Below, one piece after another: positions 18,565 through 28,080 of a DNA stretch of 64,000 nucleotides. Positions within the stretch are counted from its first letter, which is position 1; the number at the start of each line of letters is the position of its first letter. The notes beneath the pieces are model-generated. The model had not been told where the DNA came from. It saw nothing but the letters and a program-made list of their open reading frames with translations, and searched no databases. A program made the position numbers and the translations under genes. The stretch comes from Neobacillus paridis (GTDB lineage Bacteria; Bacillota; Bacilli; Bacillales; Cytobacillaceae): positions 248,001 to 312,000 of the forward strand of contig NZ_JAESWB010000025.1 of NCBI RefSeq assembly GCF_016765675.1. Direction: 5' to 3'.

Positions 18565-19266
18565 TTGAATAAGAACCGATGGACCATTCCTTTCACTGCT
18601 TTTCTGCTTTTGGGTGTTGTGGGCTGTGGAAATGATGACAATCGTACTGGTGCCAATGAAACCAATCATAATCCGCTTCGTCCAGTAGGATATTATTCCA
18701 ATGAAAACCACCCGGACAATGGTAATCCTTTATTTCGAGATAATGATGGTCCTGTCACAGAATGGATGGACCACACTTTGGGGGATGAGGATCAGCTATA
18801 TCATGAGCAGCAGCGAAAAATGCTGCAAACGAGGGATGAAAACGGTCATCCGGTCAACCCGACAAAACCTTTAGCGGAAACTGATCGTAATTTTTTTCAA
18901 CGTGACAATCGCTTTAGTACCAGCGATATCAATTATCATGGCCATTTAAATCGCAATATCGCGAATACCGGGTCATATGTTGACGATGAGTATCAAGAGG
19001 ATGTTACCGATGCAATTAGAAACAAGGTAGAAGATGTTGATAATGTTAGAAGTATTCGTTCGGTTGCTTACGGCAATACGGTTTGGATTTCAGTGAATTT
19101 ACGTGATCAATCAAAGGCCGCTGACACAACAAGGGCAATTCAAAAAGCAGTCCGCCCGATTGTAAAGGGAAAGACGATTAGGGTCATTTCTGATGAGGGG
19201 GCCATTGGCCGGGATCGCAACATCAATAATGACATTCCACAACGGCAGGCGGTACCGCAAAAATAA
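18565..19266 (+). CDS. coxA: Spore cortex lipoprotein CoxA (YhcN/YlaJ family)
   Basis: CoxA is a sporulation lipoprotein found in the spore cortex. The TTG start at 18565 follows AAGGGGG. A short signal sequence ends in the lipobox VVGC with the lipidated cysteine at C21. The C-terminal half carries the YhcN/YlaJ domain with DAIRNKVEDVDNVRSIRSVA and the following VWISVNL strand. Length is 233. The gene follows safA as in B. subtilis, with the kinase-like gene inserted between. Confidence 0.9.
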   Translation: MNKNRWTIPFTAFLLLGVVGCGNDDNRTGANETNHNPLRPVGYYSNENHPDNGNPLFRDNDGPVTEWMDHTLGDEDQLYHEQQRKMLQTRDENGHPVNPTKPLAETDRNFFQRDNRFSTSDINYHGHLNRNIANTGSYVDDEYQEDVTDAIRNKVEDVDNVRSIRSVAYGNTVWISVNLRDQSKAADTTRAIQKAVRPIVKGKTIRVISDEGAIGRDRNINNDIPQRQAVPQK

Positions 19267-19272
19267 ACAGGA

Positions 19273-19304
19273 AAAAAGGCAAAGCATCCCGGCTTTGCCT
19301 TTTT
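19273..19304 (+). terminator. Terminator after coxA
   Basis: AAAAAGGCAAAGC (19273-19285) pairs with GCTTTGCCTTTTT (19292-19304) over a 6-nt loop. Confidence 0.9.
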
Positions 19305-19414
19305 GGCTGGTTCGTCAAGGAAGGTGCAGCAATATTGCTTGGATAAAAAGGCAAAAAAAGGTGACAATAGGAAGGAAAAGTTTGTTTTCATCTGAACAAA
19401 ATGAGGTGAAGGGT

Positions 19415-19945
19415 ATGAGGTTCAAAAGGAAAATACCAGCTCGCTTTTGTTTCACTGTCTTTGTAACTCTCTTGTTAAACATGGGGATATCATCGACTGG
19501 TTCCGCCACAGACGGAAAACCCCGGCAAGCGGCGGGACCTCAGCACGTAACAGTTATTCTGGAACGTGTCTATTTAGATGGAGAAGTGAGCCAAGAAGTT
19601 ATTGAGGAAACATACTGGTCAAGGGAAAACTTTTGGGCAAAATATGATGCCTGGCAGGTTAAAGACAGGAGTGCTTCCAGAATCGTATTTACGAAGCAAA
19701 TAGATGATATTTCACCTCTATTAAAAGCGAATGGTTATTTTGGGATCACCGAAGATGGGGTATTAACCATTTTCAATGGAAGACCCGGGCGCTCCAAAAT
19801 TATCCAATCATTTTTTCAAATAGATATGAAAAAGCTTGAGAGTCATAAACAAGAAGAATTATTACAGGGAATTCCGATTAAAACAAAAGACCATTATGTA
19901 AAGGTATTGGAGACCTTTAAGCATTATTCCGTAACAAAACAATAG
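19415..19945 (+). CDS. bofC: BofC, bypass-of-forespore C
   Basis: BofC is a secreted forespore protein that restrains the SpoIVB signal in the sigma-K checkpoint. The ATG at 19415 follows GAGGTGAAGGG and gives 176 residues with a signal peptide to about residue 32, then the BofC N domain (HVTVILERVYLDGEVSQE) and C domain with YFGITEDGVLTIFNG. The open frame extends far upstream, over the coxA terminator, but without a site. It precedes ruvA as in B. subtilis, so two checkpoint components (spoIVFA/FB and bofC) lie in one 20-kb region. Confidence 0.95.
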   Translation: MRFKRKIPARFCFTVFVTLLLNMGISSTGSATDGKPRQAAGPQHVTVILERVYLDGEVSQEVIEETYWSRENFWAKYDAWQVKDRSASRIVFTKQIDDISPLLKANGYFGITEDGVLTIFNGRPGRSKIIQSFFQIDMKKLESHKQEELLQGIPIKTKDHYVKVLETFKHYSVTKQ

Positions 19946-19954
19946 GCACTACAT

Positions 19955-19994
19955 AAAATCAGACCGATGGATCTAATCGGCCTGATTTTTTTTG
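19955..19994 (+). terminator. Terminator after bofC
   Basis: AAAATCAG-CCGAT pairs with ATCGG-CTGATTTT around a short loop, then a T-run. Confidence 0.85.
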
Positions 19995-20067
19995 AAAATA
20001 TGATAGAATGAAATATAGCGCTGATTTTACGCTGTTAAGTGTTAATAGACTTGGGGAGAGAATTGGA

Positions 20068-20679
20068 TTGTTTGAATTTATCAAAGGTACTGTTCGTTTC
20101 GTCGGACCTGAATATATCGTGATTGAAAATAACGGAATCGGGTTCCAAATATCAACGCCTAATCCGTTTATTTATGCCGGTAAAATGGAAACAATGGTAA
20201 TAGTTTATACGTATCATTATGTTCGTGAGGATATAATGGCCTTATATGGTTTCGAAACAAGAGAAGAAAAAATGTTGTTTACAAAGTTATTAAACGTTTC
20301 GGGGATCGGACCAAAAGGAGCCCTTGCGATCCTTGCCTCCGGAGATGTCGGCCAGGTAGTCAATGCGATTGAAAAGGAAGACGAAAAATTCCTGGTAAAA
20401 TTCCCCGGTGTCGGCAAAAAAACGGCCCGGCAAATGATTCTCGATTTGAAGGGGAAATTGCAGGATATTGTTCCTGACTTTTTTCCGAATTTGTTTAATG
20501 CCGATAGCCTTCCATTACATAAGGAAGAAACGAATACAGCCTTTGAAGAGGCCGTTCTGGCCTTAAAGGCGCTTGGCTATTCTGAAAAAGAAATCAAGAA
20601 GATTTCCCCGGAATTATCGAAGGAACAATTAACCACCGATCAATATATTAAAACAGCCCTGCAGCGGCTTTTAAAATAG
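20068..20679 (+). CDS. ruvA: Holliday junction helicase subunit RuvA
   Basis: RuvA binds four-way junctions and loads RuvB. I chose TTG at 20068, seven bases after GGGGAGAG, so the product begins with [17 protein letters not shown] as in other RuvA; the upstream ATG at 20008 adds 20 unrelated residues. The 203-residue protein has an OB-fold, two helix-hairpin-helix motifs ([16 protein letters not shown] and [14 protein letters not shown]) and the C-terminal RuvB-binding domain. It is followed by ruvB after 10 bases. Confidence 0.96.
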   Translation: MFEFIKGTVRFVGPEYIVIENNGIGFQISTPNPFIYAGKMETMVIVYTYHYVREDIMALYGFETREEKMLFTKLLNVSGIGPKGALAILASGDVGQVVNAIEKEDEKFLVKFPGVGKKTARQMILDLKGKLQDIVPDFFPNLFNADSLPLHKEETNTAFEEAVLALKALGYSEKEIKKISPELSKEQLTTDQYIKTALQRLLK

Positions 20680-20689
20680 GTGATGCTGA

Positions 20690-21691
20690 ATGGAAGAGCG
20701 GATCATTTCCAGCGAAGTTAACGAAAGTGAAGTCAGTTTCGAACAAAGCTTACGGCCTAGAAACTTACAGCAATATATCGGACAGGATCAAGTGAGGAAA
20801 AACTTGGATATCTTTATTGAGGCGGCAAAGCAACGGGAAGAAACCCTTGACCATGTTCTGCTTTACGGACCGCCAGGATTGGGAAAGACGACTCTCGCGA
20901 TGATTATTGCCAATGAAATGGGGGTAAATATTAGGACTACTTCCGGACCAGCGATTGAAAGACCGGGAGATTTAGCAGCCATTCTTACGGCACTAGAGCC
21001 CGGAGATGTGTTGTTTATCGATGAAATTCATCGGCTGCCGCGATCGATTGAAGAAGTCCTTTACCCGGCGATGGAGGACTTTTGTCTCGATATTATTATC
21101 GGCAAAGGGCCGAGCGCCCGATCCATTCGCCTTGATCTGCCGCCGTTTACCCTTGTAGGCGCAACGACAAGAGCCGGTTCGTTATCGGCGCCATTACGCG
21201 ACCGATTTGGAGTTTTGTGTCGCCTCGAGTATTATAATGTGGAACAGCTGACAAATATCGTTTTGCGCACTGCTGAACTATTCTTAACTGAAATTGACTT
21301 TCAATCAGCAGCGGAAATAGCCAGAAGAGCGCGAGGAACGCCAAGGATTGCCAACCGTCTGCTGAAACGGGTCCGGGATTTTGCCCAAGTAAAAGGGGAT
21401 GGCGGAATCACCCTCCCGCTTGCGAAACAAGCACTTGAACTGTTGCAGGTAGACCGACTTGGCCTTGACCATATCGATCATAAACTGTTAAAAGGGATCA
21501 TTGATAAATTTCGCGGCGGCCCCGTCGGTCTTGATACGATTGCCGCAACCATTGGAGAAGAGCCAGAGACGATTGAAGATGTGTATGAACCTTATTTACT
21601 GCAAATTGGGTTTCTGCAGCGGACACCACGCGGCAGAGTCGTCACGGCTGCCGTTTATCACCACTTTGGTATGGAGGTGCCGGCACCTTGA
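20690..21691 (+). CDS. ruvB: Holliday junction branch migration ATPase RuvB
   Basis: RuvB is the AAA+ motor of branch migration. Walker A is [11 protein letters not shown], Walker B is DEIHRL, sensor [10 protein letters not shown] with the arginine finger region PLRDRFG, and the C-terminal winged helix contains the PRGRVVT segment. Length is 333. The stop overlaps the TTG start of the next gene. Confidence 0.98.
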   Translation: MEERIISSEVNESEVSFEQSLRPRNLQQYIGQDQVRKNLDIFIEAAKQREETLDHVLLYGPPGLGKTTLAMIIANEMGVNIRTTSGPAIERPGDLAAILTALEPGDVLFIDEIHRLPRSIEEVLYPAMEDFCLDIIIGKGPSARSIRLDLPPFTLVGATTRAGSLSAPLRDRFGVLCRLEYYNVEQLTNIVLRTAELFLTEIDFQSAAEIARRARGTPRIANRLLKRVRDFAQVKGDGGITLPLAKQALELLQVDRLGLDHIDHKLLKGIIDKFRGGPVGLDTIAATIGEEPETIEDVYEPYLLQIGFLQRTPRGRVVTAAVYHHFGMEVPAP

Positions 21692-21894
21692 CAGGATTAT
21701 CAAAAACATTAATGATAATTGGAGCGATTATCTTTTTGATTGGCTTTTTAATGCCGTTTTTACATTTGGGAAAGCTTCCTGGTGATATTATCATTAAAAA
21801 AGGAAATACCACCTTTTATTTTCCGGTCGTCACCTGCATTTTATTAAGTATTGTTTTATCCCTAATTTTTTATGTTCTGGGGAGATTTCGTTAA
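21688..21894 (+). CDS. yrzS: DUF2905 small membrane protein
   Basis: A 68-residue protein with two predicted membrane helices (about 6-26 and 46-65) separated by the loop [19 protein letters not shown], which is the DUF2905 signature. Function unknown. It begins with TTG at 21688, overlapping the ruvB stop; GGAGGTG lies about eight bases upstream. Its place between ruvB and queA matches yrzS of B. subtilis. Confidence 0.88.
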   Translation: MTGLSKTLMIIGAIIFLIGFLMPFLHLGKLPGDIIIKKGNTTFYFPVVTCILLSIVLSLIFYVLGRFR

Positions 21895-21911
21895 AGTAAG
21901 GATGTTTGAGT

Positions 21912-22940
21912 ATGAAGGTAGATTTATTTGATTTTCATTTGCCAGAAGAATTAATTGCCCAGGTTCCGCTAAAAAAAAGGGCCGAAAGCCGATTAATGGT
22001 GCTGAATAAAAAAACGGGCGAAATCAGCCATGAAATTTTTAAAAATATCACCAAATATTTGCGGGCAGGGGACTGCCTTGTCTTAAATGATACGAAGGTA
22101 TTGCCAGCACGGCTTTTTGGCGTCAAAGTGGAGACCGGGGCAAAAATTGAAGTGCTGTTGTTAAAGCAGTTGGAAGGCGATACCTGGGAGACACTGGTCA
22201 AACCGGCCAAGCGGGTGAAGGTTGGAACCGTGATTGATTTTGGCGATGGTCTGCTGACTGCTGTTTGTACCGGAGAAGCCGATCATGGGGGCAGGACCTT
22301 TGAGTTTAAATATGAGGGGATTTTTTATGAAATCCTTGATCAGTTAGGTGAAATGCCCTTACCGCCATATATCAAAGAGCAGCTTGATGATCAGGACAGG
22401 TACCAAACAGTTTATGCAAAAGAACCGGGATCTGCGGCAGCTCCGACTGCGGGATTGCATTTTACCGAGGAATTGCTGCAGGAGATTGCCGAAATGGGCG
22501 TTCATATTGCCTTTATTACGCTTCATGTTGGCCTTGGAACATTCAGACCGGTCAGCTCGGATGTTGTTGAAGAACATGATATGCATGCAGAATATTATAT
22601 TATGACCGACCAGACAGCCACCCTGCTTAACAAGGTCAGAAGCAGCGGCGGCAGAATTATTACGGTTGGAACAACCTCTACAAGAACGCTGGAGACCATT
22701 GCTGCTGCCAATAACGGGAAATTTAAAGCATCGAGCGGCTGGACGGACATTTTTATTTATCCGGGATATGAATTTAAGGGGATCGATGGTATGATTACGA
22801 ATTTCCATTTGCCAAAATCCACCCTGATCATGCTTGTTAGTGCACTAGCTGGACGTGAACATATTTTGCATGCATATAATACTGCTGTAGAGGAGAAATA
22901 TCGCTTCTTTAGCTTTGGCGATGCCATGTTTATCGTTTAG
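21912..22940 (+). CDS. queA: QueA, tRNA preQ1(34) ribosyltransferase-isomerase
   Basis: QueA transfers the ribosyl of S-adenosylmethionine to preQ1 in tRNA to form epoxyqueuosine. ATG at 21912 (nine bases after AAGG) gives 342 residues, the B. subtilis length. Motifs include [35 protein letters not shown] and GTTSTRTLE with NFHLPKSTL near the end. It works with tgt just downstream. Confidence 0.97.
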   Translation: MKVDLFDFHLPEELIAQVPLKKRAESRLMVLNKKTGEISHEIFKNITKYLRAGDCLVLNDTKVLPARLFGVKVETGAKIEVLLLKQLEGDTWETLVKPAKRVKVGTVIDFGDGLLTAVCTGEADHGGRTFEFKYEGIFYEILDQLGEMPLPPYIKEQLDDQDRYQTVYAKEPGSAAAPTAGLHFTEELLQEIAEMGVHIAFITLHVGLGTFRPVSSDVVEEHDMHAEYYIMTDQTATLLNKVRSSGGRIITVGTTSTRTLETIAAANNGKFKASSGWTDIFIYPGYEFKGIDGMITNFHLPKSTLIMLVSALAGREHILHAYNTAVEEKYRFFSFGDAMFIV

Positions 22941-23049
22941 TGGAAAAGGGGCGGAGCGCCGCATAAGTGAATCACTTTAGCAAAGCTTGCTTTAAAAAAA
23001 TTCTTCATTTAAATAAGTTTTTGCTTAGCTCTGCTCACACCGCTTTTAG

Positions 23050-24204
<1,155 letters not shown>

Positions 24205-24233
24205 TAAAGGATTGCTGAAAGGAGGGAAATTGG

Positions 24234-24515
24234 ATGTCAGGTGGATTGGGAACATTTATACCAATAATTTTAATGTTCGTGTTATTTTATTTTTTATTAA
24301 TTCGTCCACAGCAGAAGCGCCAAAAGGCAGTGCAGCAAATGCAAAGCGATTTAAAGAAAGGTGATAAAATTGTCACCATTGGCGGTTTGCATGGTACGAT
24401 TGATTCAATTGATGAAAGTAAAGTCGTGATTAAATGTGGCGACGGCAGCCGTCTTACATATGATCGCAATGCGATTCGTGAAGTAACGGAAGCAGCAAAG
24501 GAAGCGCAAGCATAA
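24234..24515 (+). CDS. yajC: Preprotein translocase subunit YajC
   Basis: YajC associates with SecDF-YidC in many bacteria. The 93-residue protein has one N-terminal helix (about 5-24, TFIPIILMFVLFYFLLIRPQ) and a basic cytosolic domain with GDKIVTIGGLHGTI. Queue order queA-tgt-yajC is conserved; secDF follows 3.5 kb downstream. Start after AAAGGAGGG. Confidence 0.96.
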   Translation: MSGGLGTFIPIILMFVLFYFLLIRPQQKRQKAVQQMQSDLKKGDKIVTIGGLHGTIDSIDESKVVIKCGDGSRLTYDRNAIREVTEAAKEAQA

Positions 24516-24524
24516 TCTTGCAGG

Positions 24525-24560
24525 AAAAAGGAAGCCGAAAATCATTCGCGCTTCCTTTTT
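24525..24560. terminator. Terminator after yajC
   Basis: AAAAAGGAAGC (24525-24535) pairs with GCTTCCTTTTT (24550-24560), with CGAA/TTCG extending the stem inside the loop. Confidence 0.85.
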
Positions 24561-24600
24561 TCAATTCGCTAATAAAGTGCTTCAATTCGCTAATAAAGTG
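24560..24600. repeat. Two tandem copies of a 20-bp unit, period 21
   Basis: TTCAATTCGCTAATAAAGTG occurs at 24560-24579 and, identical, at 24581-24600, separated by one base. It sits between the yajC terminator and the end of yrzE. No coding role is seen. Confidence 0.9.
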
Positions 24601-24636
24601 TACTGAACAGCGAAAATCTCTCCGGTAAAGAACAGG

Positions 24637-25056
24637 TTAAGCCGATCTCGAGTTATTCGTTGCGACGTTGACCCCAAGAATCCCACCCATCATGGCAATT
24701 AATGTATAGCAGGTGTGATAAATTAATTGTTCCGCATCAAACAGCCGGTCGTACCCTAAATATTGAAATAAAAAAACAATGATTGAGTAAATGAGCCCTG
24801 TTACACCACCAATTAACCAGCCTTTTTCCTTACGCTTCCCGCCAGACAAAAAACCTCCTCCAAACAAGGCAATAAATGAAATGGCTGTGACAATGTATTG
24901 GAGTGTTGCTTCATCAGCGGAAGTAAACCTCATAATAAAAGACATGATCAGGCTACAGATCGCAGCAAAGGCAAAAATAAAGATTAACCCGTACAAAACC
25001 GCAGTACCAAAGCTTTTTGACTCGATTTTTCTCTCCCCCTTAAGCCCTTTGGCCAT
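24637..25056 (-). CDS. yrzE: TIGR04086 family membrane protein (YrzE)
   Basis: A 139-residue protein with four predicted membrane helices, matching the TIGR04086/YrzE family of spore formers. Function unknown. It has a basic N-terminus (MAKGLKGERK), then helices with Gly-rich segments (FGGGFLSGGKRKEKGW). The ribosome-binding site is weak (GGAATACTG). It is transcribed against yajC and divergently from yrbG. Confidence 0.85.
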   Translation of the reverse strand: MAKGLKGERKIESKSFGTAVLYGLIFIFAFAAICSLIMSFIMRFTSADEATLQYIVTAISFIALFGGGFLSGGKRKEKGWLIGGVTGLIYSIIVFLFQYLGYDRLFDAEQLIYHTCYTLIAMMGGILGVNVATNNSRSA

Positions 25057-25248
25057 CAGTATTCCATCTGTTTAATTTTGTAAAGCTTAAACAGACTTTT
25101 TCCTAGTACAAGCATATTCATCGAGGATTGAAAATAGAATACAATTTTATAACGCTTCAAGTTCAGGATGGTATTTTATTCCGATCATGATATCTTCTAA
25201 AATGACCAACAATAAGAATTGAATCGTTTTGATAAAGGAGGGGCGATA

Positions 25249-25920
25249 ATGGTAGTTTATTTGCATATTATTTTTCGAACGCTCATTTTATATATCATTT
25301 TACTGTTAATATTCAGATTAATGGGAAAGCGGGAAATAGGAGAATTAAGCGTCCTCGATTTAGTAGTCTTTATCATGATTGGTGAGATGGCAGTGATTGC
25401 GATTGAAAATACGAAGGATCCATTATTCCATACGCTCATTCCGATGGTGTTATTAATGTTGATTCAAATTACACTTGCCTTGATATCGCTAAAAAGCAAG
25501 AAATTTCGTGATATCGTAGATGGCAAGCCGACGATCATTATTAACCGCGGTAAACTGGACGAGCAAGCAATGAGAAAACATCGCTATAATTTTGATGATT
25601 TGATGATGCAGCTGCGCGAGAAAGACGTAAGAAGTATCAATGATGTCGAATTCGCGATTTTAGAGACTTCAGGAAAATTGTCAGTAATTGAAAAGATGGA
25701 AGACCCCAAAAAGCCGAAGAACCCCCAAAAAAACGGAGATATTACGATTCCGTTAATCATGGATGGAATGATTATGGAAGAGGGCTTGAGTAAAATTAAA
25801 AAAACTAATCTTTGGCTTCGTCAGGAAATAAAAAAGATGGGGTATCGCGATATTAAAAAAATTTCCTTTTGTAGCTATGAAAATGGTAAGTTTTTTATTG
25901 ATTTAATGGATAATGAATAA
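25249..25920 (+). CDS. yrbG: DUF421 membrane protein, YetF-like
   Basis: A 223-residue protein with three N-terminal helices (about 1-75, containing FRLMGKREIGELSVLDLVVF) and a cytoplasmic DUF421 domain with VDGKPTIIINRGKLDE and the DDLMMQLREKDVRSINDVEFAILE segment. Proteins of this family (YetF, YdfS and relatives) affect spore membrane and germination traits in Bacillus. ATG at 25249 follows GAGGGGCG. Location beside spoVB fits B. subtilis yrbG. Confidence 0.9.
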   Translation: MVVYLHIIFRTLILYIILLLIFRLMGKREIGELSVLDLVVFIMIGEMAVIAIENTKDPLFHTLIPMVLLMLIQITLALISLKSKKFRDIVDGKPTIIINRGKLDEQAMRKHRYNFDDLMMQLREKDVRSINDVEFAILETSGKLSVIEKMEDPKKPKNPQKNGDITIPLIMDGMIMEEGLSKIKKTNLWLRQEIKKMGYRDIKKISFCSYENGKFFIDLMDNE

Positions 25921-25921
25921 T

Positions 25922-25951
25922 GAGACACGCAGTCTATTTTCTGCGTGTCTC
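25922..25951. terminator. Bidirectional terminator between yrbG and spoVB
   Basis: GAGACACGCAG (25922-25932) pairs with CTGCGTGTCTC (25941-25951), an 11-bp perfect stem at convergent gene ends. Confidence 0.85.
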
Positions 25952-25953
25952 CC

Positions 25954-27507
25954 TTAGTTTTTGGCAAAAAATCCACCGATCCAGGGAATTCTCTTTAAGT
26001 CATCTTTTTTAATTAGGCCGATCATTAACAATAAGGCAGCATAGGCAATTGTCATGATGAACAATGAAATGAATACTCTGATGACTAACCATTCATCTAA
26101 AAAGATATGCTCAAATACCCAGTAGCCAATCCAACCTGCTGCAGCCATGACCAGAAAACCCTTTAAATAATCAAGGATAAAAAAGGAAAACGAAACTTTT
26201 TTCAAAACAGTGGCTAAATGGAGAAACGTGACTAAGACAAAGCCAACAATAATCCCCAGTGCTGCTCCCGTTATTCCGAATGAGGCTTGGGAAGCCAAGA
26301 GGAAAATGACCACTGTTTTTACAACTGCACCAATTAAGCTGTTGATCATTGCAGCTCTAGCAAGATTTAGCGCCTGCAGAACAGCCTGCAATGAACCTTG
26401 AAAATAATAAATGATAAAGAAAGGAGCCATCAGGCGGACTAAATAGGAACCTTTTGATGAACCGTACATGAGCTCCATCAGCGGATCAGCCAGGACATAA
26501 AGAACAATAACAGCTAATCCCCCGGATAAAAAAACAAACCGCAGCGCCTGTTCCAAGCGATATTCAATTAATTTATAATTGCTCCGCGAATTGGCTTCAC
26601 TAATTGCCGGAACTAGTGATGTTGCCAGCGAAAAGGTAACAAAGGAGGGCAGCATTAACAGCGGCATCGCATATCCCGTTAAGGCACCGTATTGTTTTGT
26701 TGCATCGCCAGCAAGAACTCCTGCAAGGGCTAAGCTGTGGGCGACAACAATCGGTTCAAAAAACCAGGAAACCGATCCAATCATCCGGCTGCCCATCGTA
26801 GGAAGCGCAATTTCCATTAAATTTTTAAAAGTGTTTTTACCGGATTGAATGAATTTTAAAAAGTTTTTTCGCAGTTTAAACCGCTTTTTTAGTTTAAACG
26901 TTGTTACCAAATACAGCAGTGAAACCAATTCCCCTAGAACAGAGGCACCCATTGCGGCTGCGGCTGCATATTCAACTCCGTATGGAAGAAATGCCTTAGT
27001 CATCACAGCGATCAAGGTAATTCTAATAATCTGTTCTAATATTTGTGAGATGGCGGATGGCTGCATGTTCTGTCTGCCTTGAAAATAGCCTCTTAAAACC
27101 GAAGAGACGGCAATAATTGGAATGGCCGGTGTAATCGCAAGTAATGGATAAAGAGTTCTTGGATCGGTAAACAGCGTATTTGAAAGCAACGGTGCCAGTA
27201 AAATTAATGCCGGCGTAATCAGAATCGATAAGGAAATCGTGATAGCGAGGGACACGACAAGGATTTTTTTAATTTCGGCATAGTTCCCCCTGGCCTCTGC
27301 CTCCGCGACATTTTTCGAAATAGCAACAGGCAGACCCAGCTGCACCAGTGTGACCACAAGGATAAAGGTTGGATAGGCCATCATATATAAGCCAACACCT
27401 TCTTCACCGATGCTGCGTGCTAGGACTATTCGATAAATAAAACCGAGGACTCTGGTAACAAAGCCCGCTGCCAAAAGGATAAAGGTCCCCTTTAAAAACT
27501 TCGACAT
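25954..27507 (-). CDS. spoVB: Stage V sporulation protein B (MOP flippase)
   Basis: SpoVB is a MurJ-like multidrug/oligosaccharidyl-lipid/polysaccharide exporter needed for spore cortex synthesis, probably by flipping lipid-linked precursors. The 517-residue protein has about 14 membrane helices. The N-terminal FLKGTFILLAAGFVTRVLGF and the ARSIGEEGVGLYMMAYP segment are typical. The start follows AAGGTGGG on the minus strand. It is divergent from comN. Confidence 0.95.
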   Translation of the reverse strand: MSKFLKGTFILLAAGFVTRVLGFIYRIVLARSIGEEGVGLYMMAYPTFILVVTLVQLGLPVAISKNVAEAEARGNYAEIKKILVVSLAITISLSILITPALILLAPLLSNTLFTDPRTLYPLLAITPAIPIIAVSSVLRGYFQGRQNMQPSAISQILEQIIRITLIAVMTKAFLPYGVEYAAAAAMGASVLGELVSLLYLVTTFKLKKRFKLRKNFLKFIQSGKNTFKNLMEIALPTMGSRMIGSVSWFFEPIVVAHSLALAGVLAGDATKQYGALTGYAMPLLMLPSFVTFSLATSLVPAISEANSRSNYKLIEYRLEQALRFVFLSGGLAVIVLYVLADPLMELMYGSSKGSYLVRLMAPFFIIYYFQGSLQAVLQALNLARAAMINSLIGAVVKTVVIFLLASQASFGITGAALGIIVGFVLVTFLHLATVLKKVSFSFFILDYLKGFLVMAAAGWIGYWVFEHIFLDEWLVIRVFISLFIMTIAYAALLLMIGLIKKDDLKRIPWIGGFFAKN

Positions 27508-27577
27508 TCAGCTTCCCACCTTCTCAAACAAGAAGAATTCATATACAATTAACTATATGCTTCAAGGTGGACAAAGC

Positions 27578-27592
27578 ATGACAAGTTGTCAT
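27578..27592. promoter_or_regulatory. Perfect palindrome between spoVB and comN
   Basis: ATGACAA-G-TTGTCAT is a 15-bp perfect inverted repeat in the shared upstream region of the two divergent genes. It may be an operator; no protein can be named. Confidence 0.4.
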
Positions 27593-27632
27593 TTGAACTT
27601 GAGGACGGATATATTTAGAGGAGGCAGTGATG

Positions 27633-27929
27633 ATGGGAAATGTCCATGCTTATGATTATTTTCGAACCGAAGTGAAGCCAGCATTAGTCAGTAAATTAGA
27701 AGAATTCCATTTACTTGGATATGATTCAATAACAGAGGATGGGCTTTGGGATTTTTTTACCAAGAAAAAATGGAAAAAAACAAAGGCGGATATTCATCTT
27801 TATGAAATTATTGATGATATACTCGCTGTCAAGGTAAGTGATTACATTAGCTTTACGACCATAGAGTCGTTAAAAACGGCTGAGTTTTCATTTCGCGATG
27901 AAAATGAATTAAAAGAGTTATTAAAATAA
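27633..27929 (+). CDS. comN: Post-transcriptional regulator ComN
   Basis: ComN (YrzD) controls comE mRNA for competence at a post-transcriptional level and localises to septa through DivIVA in B. subtilis. The ATG at 27633 lies eight bases after GGAGG and gives 98 residues, the B. subtilis length; GTG 27627 and ATG 27630 are also in frame. Conserved segments are LVSKLEEFHLLGYDSITEDGLW (positions about 18-40) and the acidic C-terminus. Confidence 0.88.
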   Translation: MGNVHAYDYFRTEVKPALVSKLEEFHLLGYDSITEDGLWDFFTKKKWKKTKADIHLYEIIDDILAVKVSDYISFTTIESLKTAEFSFRDENELKELLK

Positions 27930-27965
27930 TGTTTCTGTTCCATCAATATTTTCATTTATTGTAAA

Positions 27966-27994
27966 TTGACAGTCCTTCCTTCTTATTTCATAAT
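27966..27994 (+). promoter_or_regulatory. Sigma-A promoter of secDF
   Basis: TTGACA (27966-27971), 17-base spacer, CATAAT (27989-27994), 87 bases before the secDF start. Confidence 0.7.
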
Positions 27995-28080
27995 GTAGAA
28001 AGTGACTTCACTTTACAGTTAATCAATGCTTGTATGATTTTTAGGCCCAATGACAGGCATTAAGGAGGAAAATTTACATA

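Noticed and set aside
19193-19414. N-terminal extension of bofC
   Set aside because: The frame is open, but it runs through the end of coxA and its terminator and has no ribosome-binding site; the ATG at 19415 has one and is followed by a signal peptide.
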